A DNA stretch of 64,000 nt. Source: an uncultured Prevotellaceae bacterium. Its GTDB lineage: Bacteria > Bacteroidota > Bacteroidia > Bacteroidales > Bacteroidaceae. Numbering within the stretch: the first letter of the stretch is position 1; every line of letters begins with the position of its first letter. The notes under the pieces were generated by a model. It searched no databases, was not told the origin of the DNA, and saw only the letters and a list, made by a program, of their open reading frames with translations. The stretch spans positions 1 through 64,000 of the forward strand of contig CACZGH010000003.1 of assembly GCA_902780635.1 (NCBI GenBank), written 5' to 3'. Below are positions 24,085-33,748 of this stretch, piece by piece. The position numbers were made by a program, and so were the translations under genes.

Positions 24085-24492
24085 ATGAAAGCAAGAATCA
24101 CTTTGATAGCAGCAATGATGACAGTCGTTCTCTCAGCCGCAGCAATGCCTTACACAGAGGCCCGCAACAAAGCAATGTTCCTCAGCGACAAGATGGCCTA
24201 CGAACTCAACCTGACGGAGTCGCAGATGGAAGCCGTGTATAAAATCAATCTCGACTATATGCTCAACCTTGATGAGGAAAGCGACATGTTCGGCTACATC
24301 TGGCAAAACCGCAACCGTGACTTGGGAAAAGTGCTCTCAGACGCTCAGAACAACCAATATCTCACCAGTGAGTGGTTCTATCGCCCCTTCACCATGAATG
24401 AAGAAGGCTGGGCATTGGCTGTCAACAACCGCTACAACGAGGGACAGTTTCTCATGCAACAGCCTGAGGTATTCCTCAGCTATAAAGAGTAA
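24085..24492 (+). CDS. Small exported protein, short paralogue of the 8462-9181 product
   Basis: A 135-residue protein starting at ATG 24085, where the signal peptide (MKARITLIAAMMTVVLSAAA) begins. Its mature part aligns with the N-terminal domain of the protein at 8462-9181: ARNKAMFLSDKMAYELNLT, YKINLDYMLNLD, NRNRDLGKVL and SEWFYRPF all have counterparts there. It lacks the Asn/Gly-rich tail and ends at EVFLSYKE. The shared region defines a compact unknown domain rich in Tyr, Trp and Phe. Function unknown. Confidence 0.78.
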   Translation: MKARITLIAAMMTVVLSAAAMPYTEARNKAMFLSDKMAYELNLTESQMEAVYKINLDYMLNLDEESDMFGYIWQNRNRDLGKVLSDAQNNQYLTSEWFYRPFTMNEEGWALAVNNRYNEGQFLMQQPEVFLSYKE

Positions 24493-24641
24493 TACCTCCA
24501 ACGGCTCTGACACTGACACCTCCCCCAAAACCCGACACCTCCCCCAGCCCCTCCGAAGGAGGGGAGGTTGAATAGTTACACAAGCAACCCACCTCCTTGT
24601 CAACTATAGTAACAACTCGTCAACAATAACAGTCTTTTTGC

Positions 24642-24686
24642 AAAAAACCATCCCCACTTTCCTCAATACACGAGGGGAGTGGGGAT
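24642..24686 (-). terminator. Terminator for the NRPS operon
   Basis: ATCCCCACT (24650-24658) pairs with AGTGGGGAT (24678-24686). On the minus strand the stem is followed by GG and six T residues. It lies 220 bp past the end of the symporter gene, the last gene of the minus-strand operon. Confidence 0.6.
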
Positions 24687-24800
24687 AAACTATATCAGGA
24701 GGAGCATCATTTTCAAATACTAGAAGAACAGAAAGATAAAAAAAGCGGGAAAAGGATTATTTCCATCATACCTAATTGAATGATGATGATTGACTAGTCC

Positions 24801-24894
24801 AGGAGTCAGACATTACCATAGCTTCCATTAAACCTGATCAGTTGTATGAGGGCTATTGTCTGAACTCCTAAACTCCTAAACTCCTAAACTCCTA
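24801..24894. repeat. Dispersed palindromic element, copy 4, with 8-bp tandem repeat
   Basis: AGGAGTCAGACA (24801-24812) pairs with TGTCTGAACTCCT (24857-24869) with one bulged base. The internal CATTACCA and GGGCTAT segments match the copy at 6011-6084. The right arm runs into four exact tandem copies of AACTCCTA (24863-24894). Confidence 0.7.
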
Positions 24895-24906
24895 AAAGTA
24901 CCCCCC

Positions 24907-26289
24907 CTACTTCCAGCAATCTAAGTCATCTGCTATCTCTGGCATCTGGCTGCGGCTGAATACTGGGTCCTTGACACCTTGCCTCTTCTGCTGGCGGTAG
25001 TCATTGAGCAGCCGGAAAGCATATTTGCCCAGTGTGATGATGGCAATCAAATTGACGAAAGCCAGCAAGGCCGTACAGATATCTCCGAGTATCCAGACAC
25101 TGTCGAGGGAGGCAATCGCGCCGAAAATCACCATCACGCCCGCCGAACAGATGCGGTAGAGACTCATGACGGTTTTGCTCTTCGACATAAAGCGGATGTT
25201 CACTTCACCATAATAGTAATTGCCGACAATCGACGAGAAAGCAAAGAGCAGGATGGCGATGGCTATGAAATAAGGGCCTACTACACCCACTTCGCTGTTC
25301 AGCGCCGTCTGCACAAGCTCGATACCATTGACAGGAGGGTTGTTGTACAGACCGCTAATCAAGATGATAAAGGCGGTGCATGAGCAGACAAGAAGGGTAT
25401 CCGTGAATACTCCTAACGACTGGATAAGACCTTGCTTGGCGGGGTGAGACACGTCTGCCGTCGCTGCCACATTGGGGGCGCTGCCAGCACCGGCTTCGTT
25501 GCTAAACAGACCCCGTTTGGCACCATAGATGATGGCCGCTCCGAAGGTGCCGCCTAATGCAGGTCCGACATCAAACGCATCGGCGATGATCACCTTGAAG
25601 ACATGGGGGATGAGTTGGAAGTTCATTACCATGATGACCAAGACCAGCACAAAATATCCCACTGCCATGATAGGCACTAACACTGTACTGAGTTTTGCGA
25701 TACGATGGATGCCACCAAAGACAATAAAGAGCGAAATGACAGCGAGGACACATCCCGTGGCGAGCGGATTCCAGCCAAACGCATGGTCTATGGCGCCACA
25801 GATGGTGTTGCTCTGAATAGAGTTGTAGCTCAGACCAAACGTAAGGGTGATGAGGACGGCGAACAGGTATGCCATCTTTTTACGATGCATGCCGTGGGTG
25901 ATATAATACGCCGGACCGCCGATGAAAGTGTCGCCGTTGCGTCGTTTGAACAGCTGTCCAAGAGTAGCTTCCACAAAGGCTGTCGCAGCACCCAGCAGAG
26001 CCATCACCCACATCCAGAACACCGCACCCGGTCCGCCTATCGCGATAGCCGTGGCCACTCCGGTCAGGTTGCCTGTACCGACACGAGTGGCCACCGACAC
26101 GGCGAAGGCCTGGAAAGAGGAGATGGGTTTGGCGCCAGCTTTGGCTTTGGGCTTGTCAGCCAGCAGCCGAAACATCTCCCCTATCATTCTGAACTGAACA
26201 CCTTTCGTATGGATTGTGAACCATATCCCACAGATGGCCAAAACAACCATCAGGATAAAACCTAATATGTCATTCAGCGTATTCAGCAT
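24907..26289 (-). CDS. Sodium:alanine symporter (AGCS family)
   Basis: A 460-residue inner-membrane transporter with about eleven hydrophobic segments. AGCS signatures are RVGTGNLTGVATAIAIGGPGAVFWMW near the N-terminus (shown here as GTGNLTGVATAI) and GLFSNEAGAGSAPNVAATA in the middle. It imports alanine, glycine or a similar small amino acid with sodium. It starts only 15 bp after the NRPS stop codon on the same strand, which puts it in the NRPS operon; supplying a building block or recovering amino acids are both possible. Symporters of this family are usually monocistronic housekeeping genes. Confidence 0.93.
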   Translation of the reverse strand: MLNTLNDILGFILMVVLAICGIWFTIHTKGVQFRMIGEMFRLLADKPKAKAGAKPISSFQAFAVSVATRVGTGNLTGVATAIAIGGPGAVFWMWVMALLGAATAFVEATLGQLFKRRNGDTFIGGPAYYITHGMHRKKMAYLFAVLITLTFGLSYNSIQSNTICGAIDHAFGWNPLATGCVLAVISLFIVFGGIHRIAKLSTVLVPIMAVGYFVLVLVIMVMNFQLIPHVFKVIIADAFDVGPALGGTFGAAIIYGAKRGLFSNEAGAGSAPNVAATADVSHPAKQGLIQSLGVFTDTLLVCSCTAFIILISGLYNNPPVNGIELVQTALNSEVGVVGPYFIAIAILLFAFSSIVGNYYYGEVNIRFMSKSKTVMSLYRICSAGVMVIFGAIASLDSVWILGDICTALLAFVNLIAIITLGKYAFRLLNDYRQQKRQGVKDPVFSRSQMPEIADDLDCWK

Positions 26290-26304
26290 GTTTCAGTTCG
26301 TCAT

Positions 26305-29300
26305 TTATCCTACATTGAAATAGTCGAAACCTACGATGGTGTCCACAAAGCGGTGCACGTAGTCAGCAGCGGTGGTAGGCCACTGGAAGCCGATGCGGTA
26401 GAGTACCTGCGTGGTATAGTCGTTGGTCGACTCTATCCAGCGCATTTTGTGGCTGCCGCCCATTTTGTAAGCCATCAGCGGGCGAAGCAAGGTGACCAGG
26501 TCGGGATTGTCCATCATCTTCTCCAATGCCTGCTGGAACTCCTCTGTCTCCACGCGCTTGAGCGTGATGCCAGCCTCGGAGAAGCCCGTGAGGATGTCGC
26601 TGAGGAACTGGCGATGCGTGTTGCAAGGATGGAACACGATGCACTCCTTGGGTGTCTGTGCGAGTTGCATGATGGCACCTGCCACCTCGTCGATGGGCGA
26701 GAACTCAAAACGCTGATCGAGATCCTGATAGGGCACCATTCCGATCACCACATAGGCGCGCAGCTTGGCCAGGAAGTTGTTGGTGTTGAAGTTGATCTGG
26801 AACTCGCCGTCCTTCTGGCGTGCCGACAGGTTGCCCACACGCATAATCTTGGCATTCAGGCCATGGTGTGCGATGGCATCGAGAACCAGTTCTTCGGCCT
26901 TGAACTTCGAATAGACATACTTGTTGGCGTCGATTTTCTGTCCGATGTAGAAGCTCTGCTCCGTCAGTTTGACCTCCGGACCGGGAACGTTGTCTACGCT
27001 GATGCCGGAAATGCTGTTGGTGGAGATGTGGATCAGACGCGAACCGGTGCGCACGCAGAAGGTAATCAGATGTCGTACGGACTCGATGTTCACCATCTCG
27101 ATGTCATTGCCTGCAGAGAAGTGCTTCACGTTGGCCACACAGTTGATGACCGTCAATTGCTCATTCAGATGATCGAAGGCACTTGCTTCTGTGACTTCTG
27201 CGGCAAATGCAGTGACACGCTCGTCGAAATGACTGAAGGCTTCTGTACGTCCGAAATAGTAGAAATACAGTGTCTTGATACGGCTCAAAGCCTCAGCGTC
27301 GCCCTTGGCACGGATCGGACAGAGTATCTTACCGTGGAAACGGGTCAGCAGTTCGTTGAGGATGTGGATGCCGAGATAGCCTGTGGCTCCTGTCAGCAGC
27401 ACATCGCCGATAGGCTGACGCTTGCCCTCACGGAAGGCTGCAAGGGTATTGCGGTCGAGAAGGGCGTTCAGGAGTGCATAGTGAGCGGCCTCTGGGGTGT
27501 CGAGGACAGGAGTCGCTGTCTCCGTACTTGCAGCAGCCGTCTCGCCTTTGCTTCCGCTGACGAACGCGGCGAGAGCCCTCGGGGTCTTCAGACTGAAAAT
27601 GTCGTTGAAGACAATCTGCACACCGTGTTTGCTGGCCTCTACGATCACCTTGATGGCATTGATACTCGTACCGCCAATCTCAAAGAAATTGTCAGTGGCA
27701 CCCACCTCTTTGATCTTCAGGATATCAGAGAAGATACTGCAGAAGAGTTCTTCTGTCTCGCCCTTAGGAGCCTCGTATTCAGTGGCACGCTTCATCTCTG
27801 GTGCGGGCAATGCCTTACGGTTGATCTTGCCATTAGGTGTCATCGGCATGGCATCCATCCGCATATAGGCGTCGGGCACCATATAGTCGGCCAATGACGA
27901 GGCGGCCAGTGTGGCGCGGATGTCCTCGTCGCTCAGTGCGGCATTGGCTTCCAAGGTGTAGTAGAGCACCAGATGCTCGTTGCCCATCACCTTGCGCACT
28001 TCGGCAGCAGCCTGACGGATGCCCTCGATATTCAGGGCCTTGCTCTCTATCTCACCGAGCTCGATACGGAAACCGCGCAGCTTCACCTGGGTGTCGATAC
28101 GGCCCATGTACTCGATCTGGCCATCCTCATTCCAGCGGCAGAGGTCGCCCGTATGGTACATCCGTACAGGACGTCCCCAACGGTCTTGCTTGACGAACGG
28201 ACAGTCGACAAACGACTTGGCCGTGCGCTCGGGCAGTCGCCAGTAGCCGCGTCCCACCTGGATGCCGGCAAAACACAGCTCGCCTGCCACACCCTGTGGC
28301 ACCAAGTTGCCAGCGGTGTCAACGATGAAGTTCCAGTTGTTAGCCACACTCTCGCCGATAGGTATGTTCTCCACACGGCGGCCCGGAGCGATGCTGTAAT
28401 AGGAAGTATCGTCGGTACACTCCGTCGGGCCATAGACGTTGATGATCTCGATGTGGTCGCTATACACACCATCCATCTTCTCGCCACCACCTGTGGTAAA
28501 GCGGATGGGAAGATCGTCGAAGGTGTTGAGCAGCAGACAGGTCATCGCCGTAGAATAGCCACCACCTGTACACTGATGGTCGATCAGGAACTGACGGATA
28601 GCTGCCAGGTCTTTACGAATCTCTGTCGGCATGATGTGGAACGAACCGCCCAATGTCAGCACAGGATACATATCCTCGATATGCGCATCGAATGAGAACG
28701 AGCGGTGGCCGCTGATACGGTCGTTGGCGGTCAGTTTCTCCATGTCAATCACCACAGCGATGAAGTTGCGCAGACCTGCCTGGTGGAGCATGGCTCCCTT
28801 GGGCTTGCCCGTAGAACCTGAGGTGTAGATCATATAGGCCAGGCCTTCAGGATTGGACAGGTCGATGGGCTGGCAGTCTGCCGAGAGGCTATTGACCACT
28901 TCTGCCATGAAGTCATCGATGAAGAAGGTCTTGGCTGCAGCAGTACTGAAATCGCCCTCAGCCTCTTTGGCTTCCAGCACATCGTGAGTGGTGATCAGCA
29001 CCTTCGACTCTGAGTTCTCCAGCATATAGCTCAGACGCTCGTTAGGATATTCGAAATCAAGCGGTGTATAGGCGGCAGCGGCCTTGTGGATAGACAGCAC
29101 GGCGAGTGGGAACTCCTTGGTACGGTCGAGCATGACACATACAAAGTCGTTGGGACGCACACCGAAGTCGATCAACTGATGAGCCAGCGCATTGGAGTAG
29201 CGGTCCATCTCAGCGTAGGTCAACTGGCTGTCCTTGTCCACCACAGCGGGGGCGTCTGGGGTGCGCTGAGCCTGCTCGGTGAAGAGGTTGGCAAAGGTCT

Positions 29301-32300
29301 TGCTCAGGTCCACGTCGATCTCCTTGCCTGTGCCGATCTTAATGATGCGCTCAGCCTCTTCGTCGCTGACGATGCTGATGCTTGTCAGGGCAGCTTCGTG
29401 TTGGGCGATCATCCGCTCTGCGGTCACCTTGACAGCGTCGGCCAGACTCTGCATCAGACGCTCTGAATATTTGCCATTGTCGTATTCGACACAGACGCAG
29501 GCCTGTCCATTCAGTTCACGAACGAAGAAGGTAATGGGGAACTTGGGAACTTTGAGCTCCAGACCTTCCAGCTCCAGCGGGGTACCCTGGCAGATATACT
29601 GGCTGATGACACCCAGCTGATAGACAAACTGTATCTCGGCTGTCAGACCATAGTCGGCGGCGATTTGTGCGAACGGGTAGTTCTCGTGGCGCAGGGTCTC
29701 GTCGAAGTTGGCGCTGACCTCCTGCAAGAACTCGTCGACCGTCTGCTTGCCGATGGAGGCACTCAGGGCCAGTGTGTTGACAAACATACCTACGGTGTTG
29801 CGGATGCGCAGGTTGGAACGGCCGCCAGAAACGGTGGTGATACATACCTGCTCGCTGTTGGCAAAGCGTGACAGTGAGTAATAGATGGCCGAGAGAATCA
29901 GATGAGCCGGTGTGATGTGGTGGTTGCGGCAGAAGGCATCGATGGCCTTGATGTCAAGCGCGGAGATGGCTTTGCTGATCGTTCCCTTGACAGGATTGGG
30001 CAGGTCGGGACGTACCTCCGTGGCGGCCTCGACAACAGACAGACGGTCTTTGAAGAACTCCGTGGCGGCCTGATAGTCTTCCCCACCCTCTGCGGTCTTC
30101 TCTGCCATCACGTAGTCGGTATACGGCTGGTCTTCGTCTTCGATGGGCTCAGCATTCATGATGCTGCACAACTGCTGCAGGAAGATGTCGACAGAACCAC
30201 CGTCGAAGATCAGGTGATGCACATCCATCATCAGATAGACCTGCTTCTCTGTCGTCACGATCTCAAAGCGATAGAGTGGTCCACGGCTCAGGTCGAAGGG
30301 TTTCACAAACTCGTGCTTATACTGTGCCAGTTCTTCCTCACTCATCTGCTTGACAGGAATCTCCACAGTCTGCTCTTTGTCAACGGTCTGTACGATACCC
30401 TCTTCTCCGTTTCCAAAGTGAATGGTCATCTCAGGATGCTTCTTCACAAGGGTCTTGACAGCCTCGGCCAAAGCAGTGGTGTCAGTATGTTGTGAGAAGG
30501 CAATCTTGTTGGGTATGTTATAGAGCGTTGTCTCAGGATTTTTCAGACAGTCAAAATAAACTCCAGTCTGAGCATAGCTCAATGGGACAGAGGTGAGTGA
30601 AGAGCCCTGAGACGAGGAAGAGGTGGTTGGGGCGTGCTCTGGGGTGTCTGTCGTGGCAGCGCCTTTGCTTGTCATCTGCTTCCAGATTTCATTCTCTATG
30701 CTCTGCACCGTGCCATTCTTCACCAATGACTTCGCATCGAGGATAATGCCATAGCGCTTGTTCACTTGTACGGCGAGTTTGATGGCTGAGATGGAAGTAA
30801 GGCCAGCATATCCCAGCACGGTGGTGACACCGAACTCAGTGTTGTTGACGATGCCGGCAATCATCTCATGCAATTCCTGCTCCAGCAGGTTCATGGGCAC
30901 ATTTGACTCCTCCACGACGGCGGCTTTCTTCTCGGGCTTCGGCAGGGCGCGTTTGTTCACCTTCTGGTTTTGGTTCAGAGGGATGCGGTCGATCTGCATG
31001 GTCACTGCCGGCACCATGTAAGGCGGTTTCTGGTCGAGGATGAAGTTGTTCAAGGCCTCGATGTCAATCTCCTTGTCGCTGACGATGTAGGCGGCGATGA
31101 ACTTTCCACCGTTTCCACCTTCCTCATCGAAGGCATGCACCGTAGCGTCCTTGATACCCGGGAACTCACGGATGATGGCTTCCACCTCTTTCAGCTCGAT
31201 ACGGAAGCCGCGGATCTTCACCTGTCCGTCTCGTCTACCCACAAACTGTATGTCGCCAGAAGGCAGGTAGCGCACGATGTCGCCAGAGCGATAGACACGC
31301 ATATATTTCTCATCCTGGGTGAATGGGTTGCAGATATACACCTCTGCGGTTTTCTCCGGACGGTTCAGGTAGCCACGGCTCACCTGTGGACCGGCAATCC
31401 AGAGTTCGCCAGCGGCGCCGACGGGCAGGCGATGGCCCTGTGGGTCGACCACATAGAGGCGCATGTTGTCGAGGGGCTTACCGATGGGTATCTCCTTCAT
31501 CTTCTTGTCTACTTTGAAGGTTGTGGTGAAAATGGTGCACTCCGTCGGACCGTATACATTAATGAAATCATAGCCTCGGGGCGGGGTGAGCGATGCCAGC
31601 TTCTCACCTCCGGTGGAGAGGTATTTCAGCGAATGGTTCTCGATGCTGGTGGCAAACTGATAGCCCACCTGTGTTGTCATGAATGAGTGGGTGATACCAT
31701 TCTGCTCGAAGTAGTTGTTGAGGGCGATGAAGTCGAGACGCAGATCCTCGGGGATGATATGGACAGTGGCGCCACAGGTTAAAGCGGGATACATGTCCAT
31801 CATGCACGCATCAAATCCGTAGGAGGCGTATGCAGCCACCTGGTGCTCTGGCTTCAGTCCGTAGTAGCGCTGGAACCAATTACAGAAGGTCACTAAGTTG
31901 GCGTGAGTCAGTTGGCAACCCTTCGGCACACCCGTTGATCCGGAGGTGTAGAGGAGAATGAACAGGCTGTCCGGGGTGATAGAAGAGGAAGGATAAGAAG
32001 AGGGATCACAGACACCCTCATTTTCCATTTTCATTTCTCCGTTTTCTATCATGATCACGTCACCCTTGTATTCGTCGACGATGTCTCGCAATTCCTTGTC
32101 GGCGATGAGCAACTTGGCGTCGGCATCCTGCATCATGAAGTTGAGACGCTCCTTCGGATAAGTGGGGTCAAGCGGCTGATAAGCGCATCCGGCCTTCAAC
32201 ACGCCCAGGGAGGCAATGGCCATCCACTCACAGCGTGGGATCAGGACGGAGACGACATCCTCTGCACCAAGTCCCCTCTGGGCAATAGTGCCTGCGATAC

Positions 32301-33705
32301 GGTCACTGATTTCGTCCACCTCAGCATAGGTGTATTTCTTGTCTTGATAGACAACGGCGATATTCTGAGGTGTGGCCTTTGCCTGACGACGGAACAGCGA
32401 GACGATGGTCTGTGTGTTGTCATAATCCACATCATTCTGGTTGAAAGAGTCGAGCAAATCTACCTGAGTAGCCGTGGAGATGGTGATGTCGCGGAGCAGC
32501 TCTTGTGTGAGGAAACCGTTCACCACCGCCTCATAACTCTCCAAGAACTGGCTGATGAGTGTCTCACTATACTCATTGGCGCTGTATTCTGCCTCTACAT
32601 AGAAAGAAGTCTCCTTGCTATAAGCTTTCACGTAGATGGGACATTCGCGCGTGTTGTTGTTCAGTCGTTGCTGACTCAGCGGCTTCTGACAGAACTCGTT
32701 TTGAGAGAACAGTGTGCCATGCCAGGCAAAGGTGGTGGCGACCTGCAGACCTAAATCTGTCACCATGTCACTATAGGCATAAGCCTCATGCTGCCGGCAT
32801 CCGCTCATCTGCTCCTGACCAGCTTTCAGGAAGTCGAGTACCGTTGTGTCGTTGTCGAACTTCGCATACGCAGGAAATGTCTTGACCAGCATACCCATGG
32901 TATGGGCCAGACGCTTATCGCTCCTGCCATTATGTATCGTGCTGAAAAGCACTTCCTGCTCGTTGTTATACTTTGCCAGCAGAAAACTGTACACGGCAGT
33001 AAAGAAGGTGCTCTTATAGATGCCATGCTCTTGACAGAAACGCTCTACCTCTGCCATCTCGATGCGCATCTTACGGGTCATCAGTCCCTCCTGAGGATCC
33101 TCTCCTTCCAGGTCGGGCAACAGCGGTGAATAGGTGTCGCCGCAGTCAAAATGCTGGGCATACCATTGCTTGTCTGTTTCGAAAGCATCGGTCTGGCGCA
33201 ATGTCTCCTCAGCGGTAGCCACAGCGGCAAGGCTCATTTCCTCAGCAGCCAAGGGCTCACCCTGATAGGCCTTCTCGATATCAGCCAACAGCACCTTACG
33301 TGATGTGCCGTCGCTGATGATGTGATGGATGTCTTGCAACAGGTAGAAATGTCCGGCATCGCGAAGCAGGCGGATACGGAACAACCGGTCTTTATACAAA
33401 TCGAATGGTTGGACAAAACGGGCCTTTTCAGCCTCGATGTCGTCTACACTCTCTACGGTCAGTTCGAACGTCTCACTGTCGTCGACGGCTTGCTGCGGAT
33501 CGCCCTGCTCGTTCAGTTCGATACGGGTGAACAGCGTAGGATGGGCGGCTACTGCTGCCTCGATGGCTGACTTCAGTTTCTCCTCATCCAAGCCACCGTC
33601 GAAGGTGTAAAGATAAGGAATGTTATAACATGCCTCGCCCTGGTGATTGACACACTCTACATAGAGGCCATACTGCGTTTTGGATAATGGTGCTAATGAT
33701 TTCAT
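26305..33705 (-). CDS. Two-module nonribosomal peptide synthetase with terminal reductase (C-A-T-C-A-T-R)
   Basis: A 2466-residue synthetase. Domains: C1 ~1-430 (HHIISDG 127-133); A1 ~435-925 (YTSGSTG 586-592, VYGPTE 717-722, Lys915); T1 ~940-1010 (Ser971 in GLTSISAI); C2 ~1038-1450 (HHLIFDG 1163-1169); A2 ~1465-1970 (YTSGSTG 1627-1633, Lys1960); T2 ~1978-2050 (Ser2014 in IGGTSINAI); reductase R ~2098-2466 (TGATGYLG 2105-2112, Tyr2263 and Lys2267 of YxxxK). All key residues are present, so it should join two amino acids and release an aldehyde by NAD(P)H reduction. An intact C domain before the first module suggests N-acylation of the first residue. T1 departs from the LGG(H/D)S consensus. 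A Met/Asn/Ser-rich insertion (~554-578) lies in A1. No phosphopantetheinyl transferase gene is in the window. Confidence 0.95.
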   Translation of the reverse strand: MKSLAPLSKTQYGLYVECVNHQGEACYNIPYLYTFDGGLDEEKLKSAIEAAVAAHPTLFTRIELNEQGDPQQAVDDSETFELTVESVDDIEAEKARFVQPFDLYKDRLFRIRLLRDAGHFYLLQDIHHIISDGTSRKVLLADIEKAYQGEPLAAEEMSLAAVATAEETLRQTDAFETDKQWYAQHFDCGDTYSPLLPDLEGEDPQEGLMTRKMRIEMAEVERFCQEHGIYKSTFFTAVYSFLLAKYNNEQEVLFSTIHNGRSDKRLAHTMGMLVKTFPAYAKFDNDTTVLDFLKAGQEQMSGCRQHEAYAYSDMVTDLGLQVATTFAWHGTLFSQNEFCQKPLSQQRLNNNTRECPIYVKAYSKETSFYVEAEYSANEYSETLISQFLESYEAVVNGFLTQELLRDITISTATQVDLLDSFNQNDVDYDNTQTIVSLFRRQAKATPQNIAVVYQDKKYTYAEVDEISDRIAGTIAQRGLGAEDVVSVLIPRCEWMAIASLGVLKAGCAYQPLDPTYPKERLNFMMQDADAKLLIADKELRDIVDEYKGDVIMIENGEMKMENEGVCDPSSYPSSSITPDSLFILLYTSGSTGVPKGCQLTHANLVTFCNWFQRYYGLKPEHQVAAYASYGFDACMMDMYPALTCGATVHIIPEDLRLDFIALNNYFEQNGITHSFMTTQVGYQFATSIENHSLKYLSTGGEKLASLTPPRGYDFINVYGPTECTIFTTTFKVDKKMKEIPIGKPLDNMRLYVVDPQGHRLPVGAAGELWIAGPQVSRGYLNRPEKTAEVYICNPFTQDEKYMRVYRSGDIVRYLPSGDIQFVGRRDGQVKIRGFRIELKEVEAIIREFPGIKDATVHAFDEEGGNGGKFIAAYIVSDKEIDIEALNNFILDQKPPYMVPAVTMQIDRIPLNQNQKVNKRALPKPEKKAAVVEESNVPMNLLEQELHEMIAGIVNNTEFGVTTVLGYAGLTSISAIKLAVQVNKRYGIILDAKSLVKNGTVQSIENEIWKQMTSKGAATTDTPEHAPTTSSSSQGSSLTSVPLSYAQTGVYFDCLKNPETTLYNIPNKIAFSQHTDTTALAEAVKTLVKKHPEMTIHFGNGEEGIVQTVDKEQTVEIPVKQMSEEELAQYKHEFVKPFDLSRGPLYRFEIVTTEKQVYLMMDVHHLIFDGGSVDIFLQQLCSIMNAEPIEDEDQPYTDYVMAEKTAEGGEDYQAATEFFKDRLSVVEAATEVRPDLPNPVKGTISKAISALDIKAIDAFCRNHHITPAHLILSAIYYSLSRFANSEQVCITTVSGGRSNLRIRNTVGMFVNTLALSASIGKQTVDEFLQEVSANFDETLRHENYPFAQIAADYGLTAEIQFVYQLGVISQYICQGTPLELEGLELKVPKFPITFFVRELNGQACVCVEYDNGKYSERLMQSLADAVKVTAERMIAQHEAALTSISIVSDEEAERIIKIGTGKEIDVDLSKTFANLFTEQAQRTPDAPAVVDKDSQLTYAEMDRYSNALAHQLIDFGVRPNDFVCVMLDRTKEFPLAVLSIHKAAAAYTPLDFEYPNERLSYMLENSESKVLITTHDVLEAKEAEGDFSTAAAKTFFIDDFMAEVVNSLSADCQPIDLSNPEGLAYMIYTSGSTGKPKGAMLHQAGLRNFIAVVIDMEKLTANDRISGHRSFSFDAHIEDMYPVLTLGGSFHIMPTEIRKDLAAIRQFLIDHQCTGGGYSTAMTCLLLNTFDDLPIRFTTGGGEKMDGVYSDHIEIINVYGPTECTDDTSYYSIAPGRRVENIPIGESVANNWNFIVDTAGNLVPQGVAGELCFAGIQVGRGYWRLPERTAKSFVDCPFVKQDRWGRPVRMYHTGDLCRWNEDGQIEYMGRIDTQVKLRGFRIELGEIESKALNIEGIRQAAAEVRKVMGNEHLVLYYTLEANAALSDEDIRATLAASSLADYMVPDAYMRMDAMPMTPNGKINRKALPAPEMKRATEYEAPKGETEELFCSIFSDILKIKEVGATDNFFEIGGTSINAIKVIVEASKHGVQIVFNDIFSLKTPRALAAFVSGSKGETAAASTETATPVLDTPEAAHYALLNALLDRNTLAAFREGKRQPIGDVLLTGATGYLGIHILNELLTRFHGKILCPIRAKGDAEALSRIKTLYFYYFGRTEAFSHFDERVTAFAAEVTEASAFDHLNEQLTVINCVANVKHFSAGNDIEMVNIESVRHLITFCVRTGSRLIHISTNSISGISVDNVPGPEVKLTEQSFYIGQKIDANKYVYSKFKAEELVLDAIAHHGLNAKIMRVGNLSARQKDGEFQINFNTNNFLAKLRAYVVIGMVPYQDLDQRFEFSPIDEVAGAIMQLAQTPKECIVFHPCNTHRQFLSDILTGFSEAGITLKRVETEEFQQALEKMMDNPDLVTLLRPLMAYKMGGSHKMRWIESTNDYTTQVLYRIGFQWPTTAADYVHRFVDTIVGFDYFNVG

Positions 33706-33748
33706 GTGATTTTAATTATATTTTTTTGTTATTTTTATTTATTCTTTA

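Larger units (their letters stand above)
24493..24906. other. Convergent intergenic region
   Basis: Holds the hairpin CCCCTCC-GAA-GGAGGGG at 24548-24564, a minus-strand terminator at 24642-24686, and palindromic repeat copy 4 at 24801-24894. No gene. Confidence 0.55.

Noticed and set aside
26353..27897. 514-codon plus-strand open frame inside the NRPS gene
   Set aside because: Shadow of the high-GC third positions of the synthetase; no recognisable protein sequence.
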